From a virus: 44,938 bases of DNA. This document shows, in pieces, positions 8,027 to 15,912 of the stretch. The first letter of the stretch is position 1. The number at the start of each line of letters is the position of its first letter. The stretch spans positions 1-44,938 of the IMG/VR virus record IMGVR_UViG_3300050014_000137; one strand, written 5' to 3'. Both the position numbers and the translations under genes were made by a program. Under the pieces are notes generated by a model that had not been told where the DNA came from, ran no database searches, and saw nothing but the letters and a program-made list of their open reading frames with translations.

Positions 8027-9700
8027 TTAGACGTGTTGCCTGTCGTAGATAGTCACGGTAGCGTTGAGACTGCACCGCATCATTGCAGCAAGTCCCGCTA
8101 GAGAGTCAGGCGCGTCGTCGTTCTGGTTCTTGCCACTGAGGGTGTAGGTTGTGAGTCCCGTGAGGAAAGCACGGTACATCGGGGTGCAGGCATCAGATGA
8201 CGGATGCAGGAATGTGAACTCTTTGATTGCCGGTGAGTGCTGAATGATGCGAGTCTCTTTGCTCTTGTTCGATGCCGCTCTGATGGCAGTAATATGACAT
8301 TTGTGTCCAGTTGCCGCCACCAAATCAACCACATCGCGCGAGTAGAAGTCCCCACCGTTGTTCGCCTCGAACACAGCACGACGCACGAGTCGTTCTGTTA
8401 GTTTGCCAGCCACCAGTGGCTCGGTAGTCTTGTACCCGCCCTTCACGAACACCACATCAACAATCACAGGCGGGTCGTTGCCCCACTGATATGCGATGGG
8501 CATTGCAAGGTAGTCCTCGCCTCCGAACGCTACATCGCAGAACGCGAAGATGTCGTCTGGTGCGTCGTGGTCGGGGATGTCGTAGGTGTACTTCAACTCA
8601 TCAGACGGGAACAGCAGTCCGGCACGCTCAATCGGCATCTGCTGATACACACATTGCCAAGTTACCTCGTCCTCTACGCGCCGACGTTCGCGGTAGTATT
8701 CCGTGCTGAATCCGACGCCATATGGGTAGTCGAAGTTCGACTCATCCGTGTCGGGGTCAAGCGCAGGCAGGGTGATGACTTTGCAGCGCGGGTTGTCCGC
8801 GTTCTGACGCTCTACCCACCCCATCGGGTCGTGAATTGACCAACGGGTGCCGATGTGGAGTTCCTTGCACCCTTCCTTCTTACGCGAGTACACATTGGTG
8901 ACGAGTTTGTCACAGAGGATACGAAGGCGTGCCGGGTTCAGCGCTTCCTCGATGTCGCGTACCAAGTCGTCGCAGTAGAGTAGTTGCCGAGCCTCAGTCG
9001 CACCCGTCAGTGAGCCGTCGATGGCACGACAGGTGATGGACTTGTACTTCCGAGTCGCCTTCTTACCGTCATCGCGGAAGTCCAGCGTGAGGTCGTCTGC
9101 GCTGATACTCACAAGGTCGATGAGTGGAAAGATGGCACGGTAGTTGTAGTCGGAGTCCTCGTAGACTTCCTTGATGCCCGAATAGAACATCTTGGTAATC
9201 TTCTCGGCATACCCCGTTGCCAGAATCGGCGCATCAGGATTGCGTCCTGTGAGCCATGAAAGAAACAACAGGCCGAGGGTACTTTTGCCAACGCGAACGG
9301 GCATCGAGAGTTCGATAATGTCATAGAGGTCGTTGACCATCATATCGGTCAGCGCGTCAACCGCTTCCCGCAGCACAGACATACGCGGCTGGTAGAAGCG
9401 GGACTTCGCCGGTCGCTTCCACTCAAGCGCTATGAGGTAGTCATGGAAGTTGTTGGGAGCGCGGGTGATGTACGCACGCTCAAGCGCCTTGTAGACTTCC
9501 ACTTTTTCATACACTGGGGCATCGGTGGACATGAAAGGTACACCGAGAGCGATGACAGACGCTGCGATGTCGTCAGAGGGGGTGCTCTCCTTGACTCGCA
9601 TGTACCGAAGTGCATCGCCCGCCATGATTCGGTCGTAGGTACTGCGCTTTCTGTTCTTGACGATGGCCGCGAGAGTGGCCGCATTCGCAGTTGTTGTCAT
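8027..9700 (-). CDS. terL: Large terminase subunit (packaging ATPase/nuclease)
   Basis: A 557-residue motor that cuts concatemeric DNA and pumps it into the prohead. Numbering from ATG at 9700, the Walker A-like motif is MPVRVGKST (Lys139) and Walker B is LLYCDDLV. The C-terminal nuclease domain shows FCDVAFGGEDY, then FEANNGG and NDDAPDSLAG, which carry the acidic metal ligands. An in-frame start at 9736 would lie inside the promoter, so I prefer ATG at 9700 (MTTTANAATL), which sits 7 nt downstream of the -10 box. A second ATG at 9709 is less likely. The small subunit is not adjacent; the best candidate is about 10 kb away. Confidence 0.9.
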   Translation of the reverse strand: MTTTANAATLAAIVKNRKRSTYDRIMAGDALRYMRVKESTPSDDIAASVIALGVPFMSTDAPVYEKVEVYKALERAYITRAPNNFHDYLIALEWKRPAKSRFYQPRMSVLREAVDALTDMMVNDLYDIIELSMPVRVGKSTLGLLFLSWLTGRNPDAPILATGYAEKITKMFYSGIKEVYEDSDYNYRAIFPLIDLVSISADDLTLDFRDDGKKATRKYKSITCRAIDGSLTGATEARQLLYCDDLVRDIEEALNPARLRILCDKLVTNVYSRKKEGCKELHIGTRWSIHDPMGWVERQNADNPRCKVITLPALDPDTDESNFDYPYGVGFSTEYYRERRRVEDEVTWQCVYQQMPIERAGLLFPSDELKYTYDIPDHDAPDDIFAFCDVAFGGEDYLAMPIAYQWGNDPPVIVDVVFVKGGYKTTEPLVAGKLTERLVRRAVFEANNGGDFYSRDVVDLVAATGHKCHITAIRAASNKSKETRIIQHSPAIKEFTFLHPSSDACTPMYRAFLTGLTTYTLSGKNQNDDAPDSLAGLAAMMRCSLNATVTIYDRQHV

Positions 9701-9707
9701 GCTGCCC

Positions 9708-9736
9708 ATTGTAACAGAATATGAGAGAAAATGCAA
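9708..9736 (-). promoter_or_regulatory. Promoter of the packaging/structural operon, near-leaderless
   Basis: On the minus strand: -35 TTGCAT (9731-9736), a 17-nt spacer, extended -10 TGT-TACAAT (-10 at 9708-9713). The terminase ATG begins only 7 nt after the -10, so transcription would start on or one base before the ATG and the mRNA would have no leader or Shine-Dalgarno. It separates the terminase operon from the fibre gene upstream. Confidence 0.65.
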
Positions 9737-9763
9737 GAATCCACCGATTTCTCAGTGGATTCT
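9736..9763 (-). terminator. Hairpin terminator after the fibre gene
   Basis: A perfect 9-bp inverted repeat AGAATCCAC / GTGGATTCT with a 10-nt loop lies just downstream of the fibre gene stop codon. On the minus strand it is followed by TGCATTTTCTCTC, a moderately U-rich run. It abuts the -35 box of the next promoter, so the two operons are separated in about 55 bp. Confidence 0.6.
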
Positions 9764-9790
9764 CACGGCTACGCGATTACCGTAGCGGGG

Positions 9791-11572
9791 TTACTCTGTC
9801 GATACCTCAGCTTCGGTGTCCTGATACCCGCTCTTGCGAGCCACAAGGGTCCAGATGCTTCCCACGGGCAAATCGTAGGAGTAGTCACCGTCAGCGTCCG
9901 CGTCGAACTGATACGCGGCCTCGTTCCCATGATACACCGTCACCCGACCATAGGGCATGACTCGTCCGAGTTTCGATCCATCAGTACCGAGGGTGTCCGG
10001 GGTGATGGTGACGACATCACCAAAGGTCTCCCCGCCGTAGGCACCGATGCCGTGGTCGGCGGTAATCTGAGCGGCAGTGACTGCGGCAATCGCAGCACGC
10101 TCACCCGAGGAGAGGACGGTCGGGTTCACCGTGACCGCAGGAGCGGAGACCGTGCCACTGAAGGTCGGTGTCGGGATGGCATCGATGGCCTCGACAACGG
10201 GGGTCATGTCGATTGGGGCTGCGGGGAGTACAGGCGAAAGCGCGAGCACTTCGAGTTTCGTAGCCAGTCCGCTGATGTCGGGTGCGGCCTGTACCTGTGA
10301 CAGACCAAGGATGGCGAGGCCGAGTTCAGCGTTCGTCGGCAGGTCGTCTATACTCGGCGGTGCGGTGTATCCGGTCGTCGCCAGTCTAGTGCTCACAGCA
10401 GCGTCGATACGTCCGAGTTCGGTTGCGAGGTTCGTGCGAACAGCCGAGGCGATGGTCGAGACGTCGGGGGCGGCAGCAATCATGTTCGCTGCCGTGACCT
10501 GACCAGACCCGTCAGTCGCAATCTTGTTCGCGGGAGTGACCAGCAGCATATTAGCCACAGCAGAGGCGATGGTCGCGGTGGACAGACCCGCAAGGTTCAC
10601 GTCGGCTGCGTTGATTGCGCTCACGATGGCAGCGAGCAACTGCTGACCGTCAGCCTCGCTGATGAGTGCCGCTTCGATAGCCGCCGTGAGGGTAGCGCGC
10701 TCACCCGTGGTGAGAGCCATCGAGTCGCCAGCCTTCGCCGGAGCGTAGTTCGGCTGCGAGGCTGCGAGCGCCACAGCGGGCACGGTGCCAGTGATGTTGG
10801 TGACTGTACCCATGTTGGAGCCGACTGCGGCGGGGGATGCGGGGAGGTTCGTCGTCTTGGAGTTGATGCCCGACAGTTGCGTATCGAGGTTGGCGGTGGC
10901 GAGTCCGAGCGCGGTGCGCGTACCATCCGCATCCAGCCCCGCTACGATGGTGTCCGTCTTGGCCTTGATAGCCGCGTTGTCACCAGCGCCGCCCGACTTC
11001 ACGACGGCGAATGAGTCGCCCGTCTGCGGCTGGTGTGTGCCCGTGGCGATGGTGCCGATCAGTCGGCCTAGGATGGTCGTGTGCGTGTCGGTGTAGATGT
11101 TGGCCGTGTCCGTCTTGATGTTCGCCCGTGCCGTCACGGCGGCGACCAGTCCGTTCGTGCCGTCGTTGGCAATCGCGTACGTGTCGCCGGTCTGGTCGAT
11201 GCTGTGGTCGAGCGGCACCTGCAACACGACCGGCACCATGTTCGCCGCACCCTTGAGGTACACGGTGACGAAGTTGACGCCAGAAGAAGAAGCCACAGCT
11301 GCGTCGGGGAGTCCGAGTTGGTACGAACCCGGCGCGTTGGTCGCGTCTGAGGCGACGAATCCGCCCGAGACCCATGTACCCTTCGTCATAGTGGCCAGCG
11401 AGATGGCCGTCCACGCGCCCGTCGCGTTCTGGCGCGAGTAGTACGCCGTCAGTCCGCTGGTGTTGTAGACGAGGCCCGCGAGCCGCGCGCCCGTGGTCGA
11501 GGACGAGTCGAGCACGTCGAACTCGACGATCTGTGAGGTGGCCCCCGCCTTGATGGGGTGTGTCGTGAGCAT
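9791..11572 (-). CDS. Tail fibre / virion surface protein
   Basis: A 593-residue, Ala/Thr-rich protein that looks like an elongated virion appendage. The N-terminal 130 residues are a beta-rich attachment-like domain (MLTTHPIKAGATSQIVEF, LTAYYSRQNATGAW). The middle holds degenerate repeats of the pattern TIASAVxxxL plus many TDT and AAIxAKTD segments, typical of trimeric fibres. The last 90 residues (GRVTVYHGNEAAYQF, then LVARKSGYQDTEAEV) resemble a carboxypeptidase-regulatory-like beta sandwich. Its ATG directly abuts the stop codon of the preceding virion gene. A role in host binding or head decoration is inferred. Confidence 0.6.
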   Translation of the reverse strand: MLTTHPIKAGATSQIVEFDVLDSSSTTGARLAGLVYNTSGLTAYYSRQNATGAWTAISLATMTKGTWVSGGFVASDATNAPGSYQLGLPDAAVASSSGVNFVTVYLKGAANMVPVVLQVPLDHSIDQTGDTYAIANDGTNGLVAAVTARANIKTDTANIYTDTHTTILGRLIGTIATGTHQPQTGDSFAVVKSGGAGDNAAIKAKTDTIVAGLDADGTRTALGLATANLDTQLSGINSKTTNLPASPAAVGSNMGTVTNITGTVPAVALAASQPNYAPAKAGDSMALTTGERATLTAAIEAALISEADGQQLLAAIVSAINAADVNLAGLSTATIASAVANMLLVTPANKIATDGSGQVTAANMIAAAPDVSTIASAVRTNLATELGRIDAAVSTRLATTGYTAPPSIDDLPTNAELGLAILGLSQVQAAPDISGLATKLEVLALSPVLPAAPIDMTPVVEAIDAIPTPTFSGTVSAPAVTVNPTVLSSGERAAIAAVTAAQITADHGIGAYGGETFGDVVTITPDTLGTDGSKLGRVMPYGRVTVYHGNEAAYQFDADADGDYSYDLPVGSIWTLVARKSGYQDTEAEVSTE

Positions 11573-12106
11573 CTAGCACTCTCCATTCACGGCGAGGAAC
11601 ATGCGGATGGGGCTGCTAGGGGCCGCCCAAAGCGTGTCGGTCGGAAAGTCCAAGTAGGACTCCCGATTGCCGTAGAACATCGCGGGCTTTGACGATGCAT
11701 TCGAGGTCGTGGTCGCGGCGAATGTTATGGTCTGCGCACCGATAGTCTTTCCAGACCCGAACTGCTGCGAGCAGAAAAGAAGCGTGGTAGGGGAGTTTCC
11801 GGGGGTCATGTTTATCTGAAACGCGTCGGTTGCCGCTACGGTAGTTGACGCGAACGAAAACGTGTCAGTACGGAGTGCCTTCGACATGTTCGCAGAGTGC
11901 ATAATCAGGGCGGTGGTACTGCCAACCTGCGTCGTCGAACCGGCTGACGTGCGCTTGTAGATTCCGAACGTCATGTAGTTGGTGCCGTTTCCCTGCACGG
12001 CAGATGATTCCGCTGTTGCGTCGGATGTATCCGCCCCACCATTCCACACACTAGACGACTGCCGCGTGCCTGCACCGCCGTTGCCTAAGTAGAGTCGGGT
12101 GGCCAT
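11573..12106 (-). CDS. Putative virion structural protein
   Basis: A 177-residue Ser/Thr/Ala-rich beta protein starting MATRLYLGNGGAG. It ends with MFLAVNGEC, one base before the fibre ATG. The composition and the adjacent fibre gene suggest a virion surface or fibre-associated protein. No catalytic motif is visible. The start codon overlaps the stop of the 44-residue gene upstream (TAATG), so all the small genes from 12.6 kb to here are probably one translationally coupled unit. Confidence 0.55.
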   Translation of the reverse strand: MATRLYLGNGGAGTRQSSSVWNGGADTSDATAESSAVQGNGTNYMTFGIYKRTSAGSTTQVGSTTALIMHSANMSKALRTDTFSFASTTVAATDAFQINMTPGNSPTTLLFCSQQFGSGKTIGAQTITFAATTTSNASSKPAMFYGNRESYLDFPTDTLWAAPSSPIRMFLAVNGEC

Positions 12107-12240
12107 TATTTGGCCTCAATCAGGGTCGAACCAGCACCGACGAACGACTCCATGAAGGCGTTGCCACCATCATGCGCACCGTGCAGTTTCGCTTTTTGAG
12201 TTTGATTTAGGCGCTTCTTGGGTTGCTTCTTACGCGGCAT
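12106..12240 (-). CDS. Small basic protein, 44 aa
   Basis: Encodes MPRKKQPKKRL followed by a short helical region and FMESFVGAGSTLIEAK. The N-terminus is strongly basic. Support comes from tight coupling: its start overlaps the end of the 86-residue gene by 11 nt and its stop shares a base with the next ATG. The function is unknown; a small virion or assembly accessory protein is plausible given the neighbours. Confidence 0.6.
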   Translation of the reverse strand: MPRKKQPKKRLNQTQKAKLHGAHDGGNAFMESFVGAGSTLIEAK

Positions 12241-12490
12241 GGACAGTCACCGTCCCATCCTCTGCGACCTCGAACCAATCGTATCCGTTCGGATTGCTCG
12301 TCGCGTCATAAGCGAGTTCCGCGTGCAGGGAACCGTTGTCGTCACGAATGGACACGCAGAAGCAAGGCTGGTCAGGTGCTTCCTGTGATGCACACCATGT
12401 ATCGACTCCCGACTCGTCTACTATTTCGGGGCGGTACGGGTCGGCCATCGTGCCGGTACCAACCTTTCCACAGATGTAGTAGCGAGCCAT
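12230..12490 (-). CDS. Hypothetical protein, 86 aa, Cys-containing
   Basis: An 86-residue acidic protein (MARYYICGKVGTGTM) with four cysteines, three of them in the segment TWCASQEAPDQPCFCVS. The start lies immediately after the stop codon of the 34-residue gene (TAA-ATG). The family was not recognised. It sits between the holin and the fibre genes, so it is probably expressed late. Confidence 0.6.
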   Translation of the reverse strand: MARYYICGKVGTGTMADPYRPEIVDESGVDTWCASQEAPDQPCFCVSIRDDNGSLHAELAYDATSNPNGYDWFEVAEDGTVTVHAA

Positions 12491-12595
12491 TTACGACCTC
12501 CCATCGTGGATGGTGATGAACGCGGTGATGGTGCCGTCGCCGTTATCGAAGTGCTTGGAGTTGCGCGTGCGGCGACCTATAATTTCCTGCGGCAT
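12491..12595 (-). CDS. Very small hypothetical protein, 34 aa
   Basis: Encodes MPQEIIGRRTRNSKHF followed by DNGDGTITAFITIHDGRS. A good Shine-Dalgarno (GGGGAG, 4-5 nt spacing) precedes the ATG, and the stop abuts the next ATG. The DNGDGTITA segment resembles beta repeats found at the N-terminus of some surface or fibre proteins. It may be a remnant or a tiny virion component. Function unknown. Confidence 0.5.
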   Translation of the reverse strand: MPQEIIGRRTRNSKHFDNGDGTITAFITIHDGRS

Positions 12596-12702
12596 GGTGC
12601 TCCCCTAGATTTCATTGAGTGGTGTGCCTGCCCCTACACACCCATCGCGCCCCGTAACACAGAACCTTATGCGCGACCGCCCGTGTTCTTTTAGTCGAAC
12701 GA

Positions 12703-12936
12703 CTACGACTCTGAGTCAGCCGGTGGCAGCCCACTCTTGGTCTGAGTCGAGGTGTTGAAGAACGCCATGAACGCCGTGAGAGCCGTGATGATACGGATGA
12801 CCGTCTCGGTCACGCTGTTGAGCTGAGCCGTCGTGATGACGTTGAACGCGAGCAACACAGTCGCGCTAGCAGCGACGATGCCATAGATTGCTCTGCGTCG
12901 AGCCGGAGTGAAGAACTCCATGAACTTCTCAAGCAT
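12703..12936 (-). CDS. Holin (r1t-like)
   Basis: A 77-residue membrane protein with two predicted transmembrane segments (AIYGIVAASATVLLAF and IITALTAFMAFF), a charged N-terminus containing FFTPARRRAIYG, and a polar tail. This layout and the FFTPARR start match the r1t-type holins of actinobacterial and Gram-positive phages. It would permeabilise the membrane so that the endolysin, encoded far away on the other arm, reaches the wall. It has its own consensus promoter and a perfect AGGAGG Shine-Dalgarno, consistent with strong, timed expression. Confidence 0.75.
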   Translation of the reverse strand: MLEKFMEFFTPARRRAIYGIVAASATVLLAFNVITTAQLNSVTETVIRIITALTAFMAFFNTSTQTKSGLPPADSES

Positions 12937-12960
12937 GGTGGACCTCCTAAGTCTGCTGTC

Positions 12961-12989
12961 ATTATACCACAGGATGAATCATCAGTCTA
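12961..12989 (-). promoter_or_regulatory. Holin promoter
   Basis: Minus strand: -35 TAGACT (12984-12989), 17-nt spacer, -10 TATAAT (12961-12966) preceded by TGG (extended -10). The -35 overlaps the stop codon of the glycosyltransferase gene upstream. The 5' leader carries AGGAGG 6 nt before the holin ATG. Confidence 0.75.
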
Positions 12990-14102
12990 TATGATGCGTG
13001 GGTCTGTGAGTAGCCCCGCCATCTTCATCCCGACGGTTGTCGCCCGATCCACCCGAGCGCCCTGTGGGTACGCTCGTCCCTCGAAGGTGACGGACTTGCT
13101 GAGTTTGACGGGATACGCCAGTGGCACTAACACGGGGGCAGATTTGTCCACAATCGGAAGTTTCACCAAATCGCGCGTCTCATGGATGGTCAACCGCCCG
13201 ATGCCCGCGATGTCGTAGGTCCGAGGTGCGACCCACCATACGGGGGCGTCATATTCCGCGTTCAGTAGCGTCATGTCCCGACGCATCGTGTCAATCTCCG
13301 CCTCGTGCTCCGCAACCTCTTTGTAGAGTTGATTCGGAGCAAGCCGGGAGTACCCCATGTCGCTCTCAACCTTGATAGCGGTACACGAGTTCGCCATCTC
13401 GCCCTTGTGCGACCGCCATAGGTAGTGGGGTGTATTCGGCACCGTCCGGATGGTCAACCCAGCGGCCCACCAGCGCGCGTGGATGAGCACATCCTCAGCC
13501 CCCGCCACATACTGCAACGGACGCTCGATGTTGATCACGCGAGGACGCATCATCACGGCGGGAGTCGCCACTGGCTTGTGATAACTCGACCGAGTCCATC
13601 CCCAGACTTCGGGGCGTGCATACTGCGCTTGCTCGCTATACGCCAACCCTGCCCAGAGTGCGTCTGTTTTGGTCGTCATACCGATAGGGACCAACCCACA
13701 GAACGCCGCGTCACACTCAGGATACGCGGCGAGATACTGTACCGAATCCTTCAGGCGATCCGGATGGAATATGTCGTCATCATGGAGCCAGCACGCCACT
13801 CCATCCCCGCCCCACAACTCCCGCAAGTGCTCATGCGCGGCGCATCCTGCGTCGTCATGCGGAGGGAAGTGCTCGAACTGTGTCTTACGCCGGAAACCGA
13901 CTGGCATTTTGGCCAATATCGACTGTGCTCGCCCCTCCCCCGAGGTGTCGAGAAGGACGAGCCGCCACGGGAAGGTCTGCGCTGCCACAGAATCCAGCGC
14001 CTCTTTGAGAAACGCGCCACCCCGATACGACGGCACCATAATGGTGACGCTATCTATCGGGGTCTTGTCTAGTGCGAGTCGTCTGGGTGGTGTGTAGGCC
14101 AT
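12987..14102 (-). CDS. Glycosyltransferase family 2-like protein
   Basis: A 371-residue protein. Residues 18-235 form a GT-A glycosyltransferase: VTIMVPSYRGG at the nucleotide-binding strand, then the metal-binding DDD in ACWLHDDDIFHPDRL, and an acceptor-side AGAEDVLIHARWW. The C-terminal about 120 residues include a helical segment (EVAEHEAEIDTMRRD) and an unassigned beta region. It would transfer a sugar from an NDP-sugar to DNA, a virion protein or a host surface glycan. It overlaps the upstream glycosyltransferase-like gene by 34 nt and both are first in the late-strand operon. Confidence 0.72.
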   Translation of the reverse strand: MAYTPPRRLALDKTPIDSVTIMVPSYRGGAFLKEALDSVAAQTFPWRLVLLDTSGEGRAQSILAKMPVGFRRKTQFEHFPPHDDAGCAAHEHLRELWGGDGVACWLHDDDIFHPDRLKDSVQYLAAYPECDAAFCGLVPIGMTTKTDALWAGLAYSEQAQYARPEVWGWTRSSYHKPVATPAVMMRPRVINIERPLQYVAGAEDVLIHARWWAAGLTIRTVPNTPHYLWRSHKGEMANSCTAIKVESDMGYSRLAPNQLYKEVAEHEAEIDTMRRDMTLLNAEYDAPVWWVAPRTYDIAGIGRLTIHETRDLVKLPIVDKSAPVLVPLAYPVKLSKSVTFEGRAYPQGARVDRATTVGMKMAGLLTDPRII

Positions 14103-14695
14103 AGAACGCCCTCCTCAGTGATGTGTCCGCAGACACAGTCGAAATCAGCCAGAAGTGGGCGCATGTGCGCCGTATGCTGCTCGTCGATGGCCCCACCATC
14201 GTCGGTGAGGATAGCCGCGCGATATGCCTCCCCCGTGGTGAGGAGACAGCCCATCCCACAGCCATCGACGGGGTGAATGCCCTCGCGCATCCCCTGTGCA
14301 GGATAGATGACGGGTCTGCGACACTCGTGACGGGCTATCTGTATCCCCGTGGCGTGCGGACCTATCGCGCTGAGGCGCGCATAGATGTCGGGAGGGACGA
14401 GGATGTCGTCCTCGATGCACAGGAGCGGCCCGTCTGGGACGAGCATCTGAGAAAGTTGCCGCATTATCCGATGACGGGGTCTGCGTGCGAGTCGTCCCTG
14501 CAACGGTGGACCATTCGTGGTGCGATACGACTCCACCACGAACCCGATGTGCTGCAATGACACCACCCAAGCGTCGCATCCGGGGGCATCTTGGATAAGC
14601 ACCATCCGCTCGCGGGGGATGTCGGACGCAGCGATAGCGGCGCACACCGCCTCGCGGGTCTCTGGACGAGTGACGGGTATCAGTGTAGTCAGCAT
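14069..14695 (-). CDS. GT-A fold glycosyltransferase-like protein
   Basis: A 208-residue protein starting MLTTLIPVTRPETREA. It has the GT-A pattern: an N-terminal strand with nucleotide-binding character, then LLCIEDDILVPPDIY with the acidic metal-binding cluster, and a C-terminal HITEEGVLWPTHHP region with histidines. It is shorter than family 2 enzymes and may act together with the adjacent enzyme. The ATG lies exactly 6 nt after the -10 box of its promoter, so the message is probably leaderless. Donor and acceptor are unknown. Confidence 0.6.
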   Translation of the reverse strand: MLTTLIPVTRPETREAVCAAIAASDIPRERMVLIQDAPGCDAWVVSLQHIGFVVESYRTTNGPPLQGRLARRPRHRIMRQLSQMLVPDGPLLCIEDDILVPPDIYARLSAIGPHATGIQIARHECRRPVIYPAQGMREGIHPVDGCGMGCLLTTGEAYRAAILTDDGGAIDEQHTAHMRPLLADFDCVCGHITEEGVLWPTHHPDDSH

Positions 14696-14701
14696 GGCGA
14701 C

Positions 14702-14730
14702 ACTATACCAGAAATCTCCTCAGAAGTCGA
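14702..14730 (-). promoter_or_regulatory. Leaderless promoter of the minus-strand arm
   Basis: Minus strand: -35 TCGACT (14725-14730), 17-nt spacer, extended -10 TGG-TATAGT (14702-14707), six bases, then ATG at 14695. The predicted start of transcription is the A of the ATG. It lies back to back with the plus-strand promoter. Confidence 0.65.
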
Positions 14731-14738
14731 GAAAATGC

Positions 14739-14767
14739 TTGAATCTCGGGGTTTCCTGTGCTAGACT
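14739..14767 (+). promoter_or_regulatory. Promoter of the first plus-strand operon
   Basis: -35 TTGAAT (14739-14744), 17-nt spacer, -10 TAGACT (14762-14767) with TGC directly upstream (GTGCTAGACT). That decamer differs by one base from the GTGCTATACT found at three other promoters. The leader carries AAAGGGGAGAG before the ATG at 14795. Confidence 0.65.
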
Positions 14768-14794
14768 GACCTCAACACCCACGAAAGGGGAGAG

Positions 14795-15004
14795 ATGCCA
14801 GACCGTATCGGATATGTCCGGATACCGTTCGCCCGATTGGTGCAATCCGCCCGTCATCTCGGCTCTCAGAGGTGCGAAGCGTGCCCTCCGGGGACCGAGA
14901 AGTGCTGGATACAGCGGGAACTGAATCCGTTTCTGTCCGGAGACGCGGTTGACAACGAGTGTGCGGAGTGCTGGCTGCACTTTTTCGTTGCCGGGAGCCT
15001 CTGA
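14795..15004 (+). CDS. Small Cys-rich protein, 69 aa
   Basis: First gene of the plus-strand operon, starting MPDRIGYVRIPFARL, with a good Shine-Dalgarno. Two cysteine pairs (RCEACPPG and NECAECW) could bind one zinc ion. The stop overlaps the ATG of the next gene (TGATG). The family was not recognised; early small zinc proteins in phages are often host-takeover or regulatory factors. Confidence 0.65.
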   Translation: MPDRIGYVRIPFARLVQSARHLGSQRCEACPPGTEKCWIQRELNPFLSGDAVDNECAECWLHFFVAGSL

Positions 15005-15189
15005 TGAACCCGCACGGCACCTGCGACGACTGTTTGTGGTCCACCGTGCAGCGTGAACCGGACATCAGTGGTGATTGGCTCGTCTGGCGCTGCTGGAAAT
15101 ACCCCGGATGTCCTGTCGTGCGGCTCTCGACGGTGCGGGATCACATGCCGCCCGCGTGCGAGTGCTGTCTGAAGGAGAAGAAACTCTGA
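15004..15189 (+). CDS. Small Cys-rich protein, 61 aa
   Basis: Starts MNPHGTCDDCLWST and ends PPACECCLKEKKL. The CxxC and CxCC pairs at the two ends would allow a compact zinc-binding fold. A longer frame opens upstream, but the ATG at 15004 overlaps the previous stop (TGATG) and is the natural coupled start. It also overlaps the next ATG at 15189. Function unknown. Confidence 0.65.
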   Translation: MNPHGTCDDCLWSTVQREPDISGDWLVWRCWKYPGCPVVRLSTVRDHMPPACECCLKEKKL

Positions 15190-15368
15190 TGCCCACCTAC
15201 ATCCTCAAATGCACGGAATGTGGCTGGAAGTGGGAGGAACAGCGTCCGATGAGCGAGGTTAACAATCCTGCCGTGTGCAAGAACTGTGGTGGCGCGGGGC
15301 AAGTCGTCATCAACTCAGCACCGACGATCCCGTGGTATCCCGATTCGACCAGACTGCTGAAGTCATGA
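15189..15368 (+). CDS. FmdB-type zinc ribbon protein
   Basis: A 59-residue protein: MPTYILKCTECGWKW with a second pair CKNCGG at residues 32-37. The MPTY-x(3)-C-x(2)-CG start and the Cys4 spacing are the hallmark of the FmdB/CxxC zinc ribbon family of small putative regulators. Here it is coupled by TGATG to the gene before and ATGA to the gene after. The precise role in phage biology is not known. Confidence 0.75.
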   Translation: MPTYILKCTECGWKWEEQRPMSEVNNPAVCKNCGGAGQVVINSAPTIPWYPDSTRLLKS

Positions 15369-15580
15369 GAGGACAGTTCATACCTGACGACAACACGAAC
15401 GGCGGGGTGGGTTGTCTGACCCTCCTGTTCCTGATATTCCTCGTCCTGAAGCTCACCGGACTCATCGCGTGGTCGTGGTGGTGGGTCACGCTGCCGCTCT
15501 GGGGACCGGCTATCCCGTTCCTCCTCGTCATCCTGTGGGTCATCTGTGCGCGTATCGTGTCCGGTCGGGTGTTCAAGTGA
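15365..15580 (+). CDS. Small membrane protein, 71 aa
   Basis: Two hydrophobic segments (GCLTLLFLIFLVLKLTGLIAW and LWGPAIPFLLVILWVI) separated by a Trp-rich turn suggest a hairpin in the cytoplasmic membrane. It is coupled to its neighbours by ATGA and GTGA overlaps. Its early location argues against a holin, but a lysis-modulating or superinfection-exclusion role is possible. Function unknown. Confidence 0.65.
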   Translation: MRGQFIPDDNTNGGVGCLTLLFLIFLVLKLTGLIAWSWWWVTLPLWGPAIPFLLVILWVICARIVSGRVFK

Positions 15581-15912
15581 GCGACGAGACACGAGTCGTG
15601 GACCCCGATACAGGCGGCGAGAAAGGCATGAAGCTCGAACGCTACGATCTCATCCCGGTCGGCCCGCTCGAAGATGTAGCGAGACACTACGGGCGGGGCG
15701 CGGCCAAGTATGCCGACCGCAACTGGGAGCGCGGCTATTTCTGGTCTCTGTCATTCGCTGCCATGATGCGCCACGCGTGGGCATTCTGGCGCGGAGAGGA
15801 TAGCGACGAGGAGACTGGCAGTCCGCATCTTGCCGCAGTAGTCTTCCACGCATTCGCACTCATGGAGTTTTCCAAGACCCATCCGGAGAAAGACGACAGG
15901 AGTCTCAGATGA
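15577..15912 (+). CDS. dATP/dGTP diphosphohydrolase-like protein (MazG-like, DUF5664)
   Basis: A 111-residue protein beginning at GTG 15577 (overlapping the previous stop). The signature is ERYDLIPVGPLEDVARHYGRGA with KYADRNWERGY and a helix containing MMRHAWAFWRGEDSDEE, followed by HLAAVVFHAFAL. This is the all-alpha fold known as the dATP/dGTP diphosphohydrolase N-terminal family, related to MazG. Such phage enzymes remove particular dNTPs. The acidic ED..DEE cluster would bind the metal. It neighbours a deoxyribosyltransferase-like gene, so the two may shape the nucleotide pool. Confidence 0.72.
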   Translation: MSDETRVVDPDTGGEKGMKLERYDLIPVGPLEDVARHYGRGAAKYADRNWERGYFWSLSFAAMMRHAWAFWRGEDSDEETGSPHLAAVVFHAFALMEFSKTHPEKDDRSLR

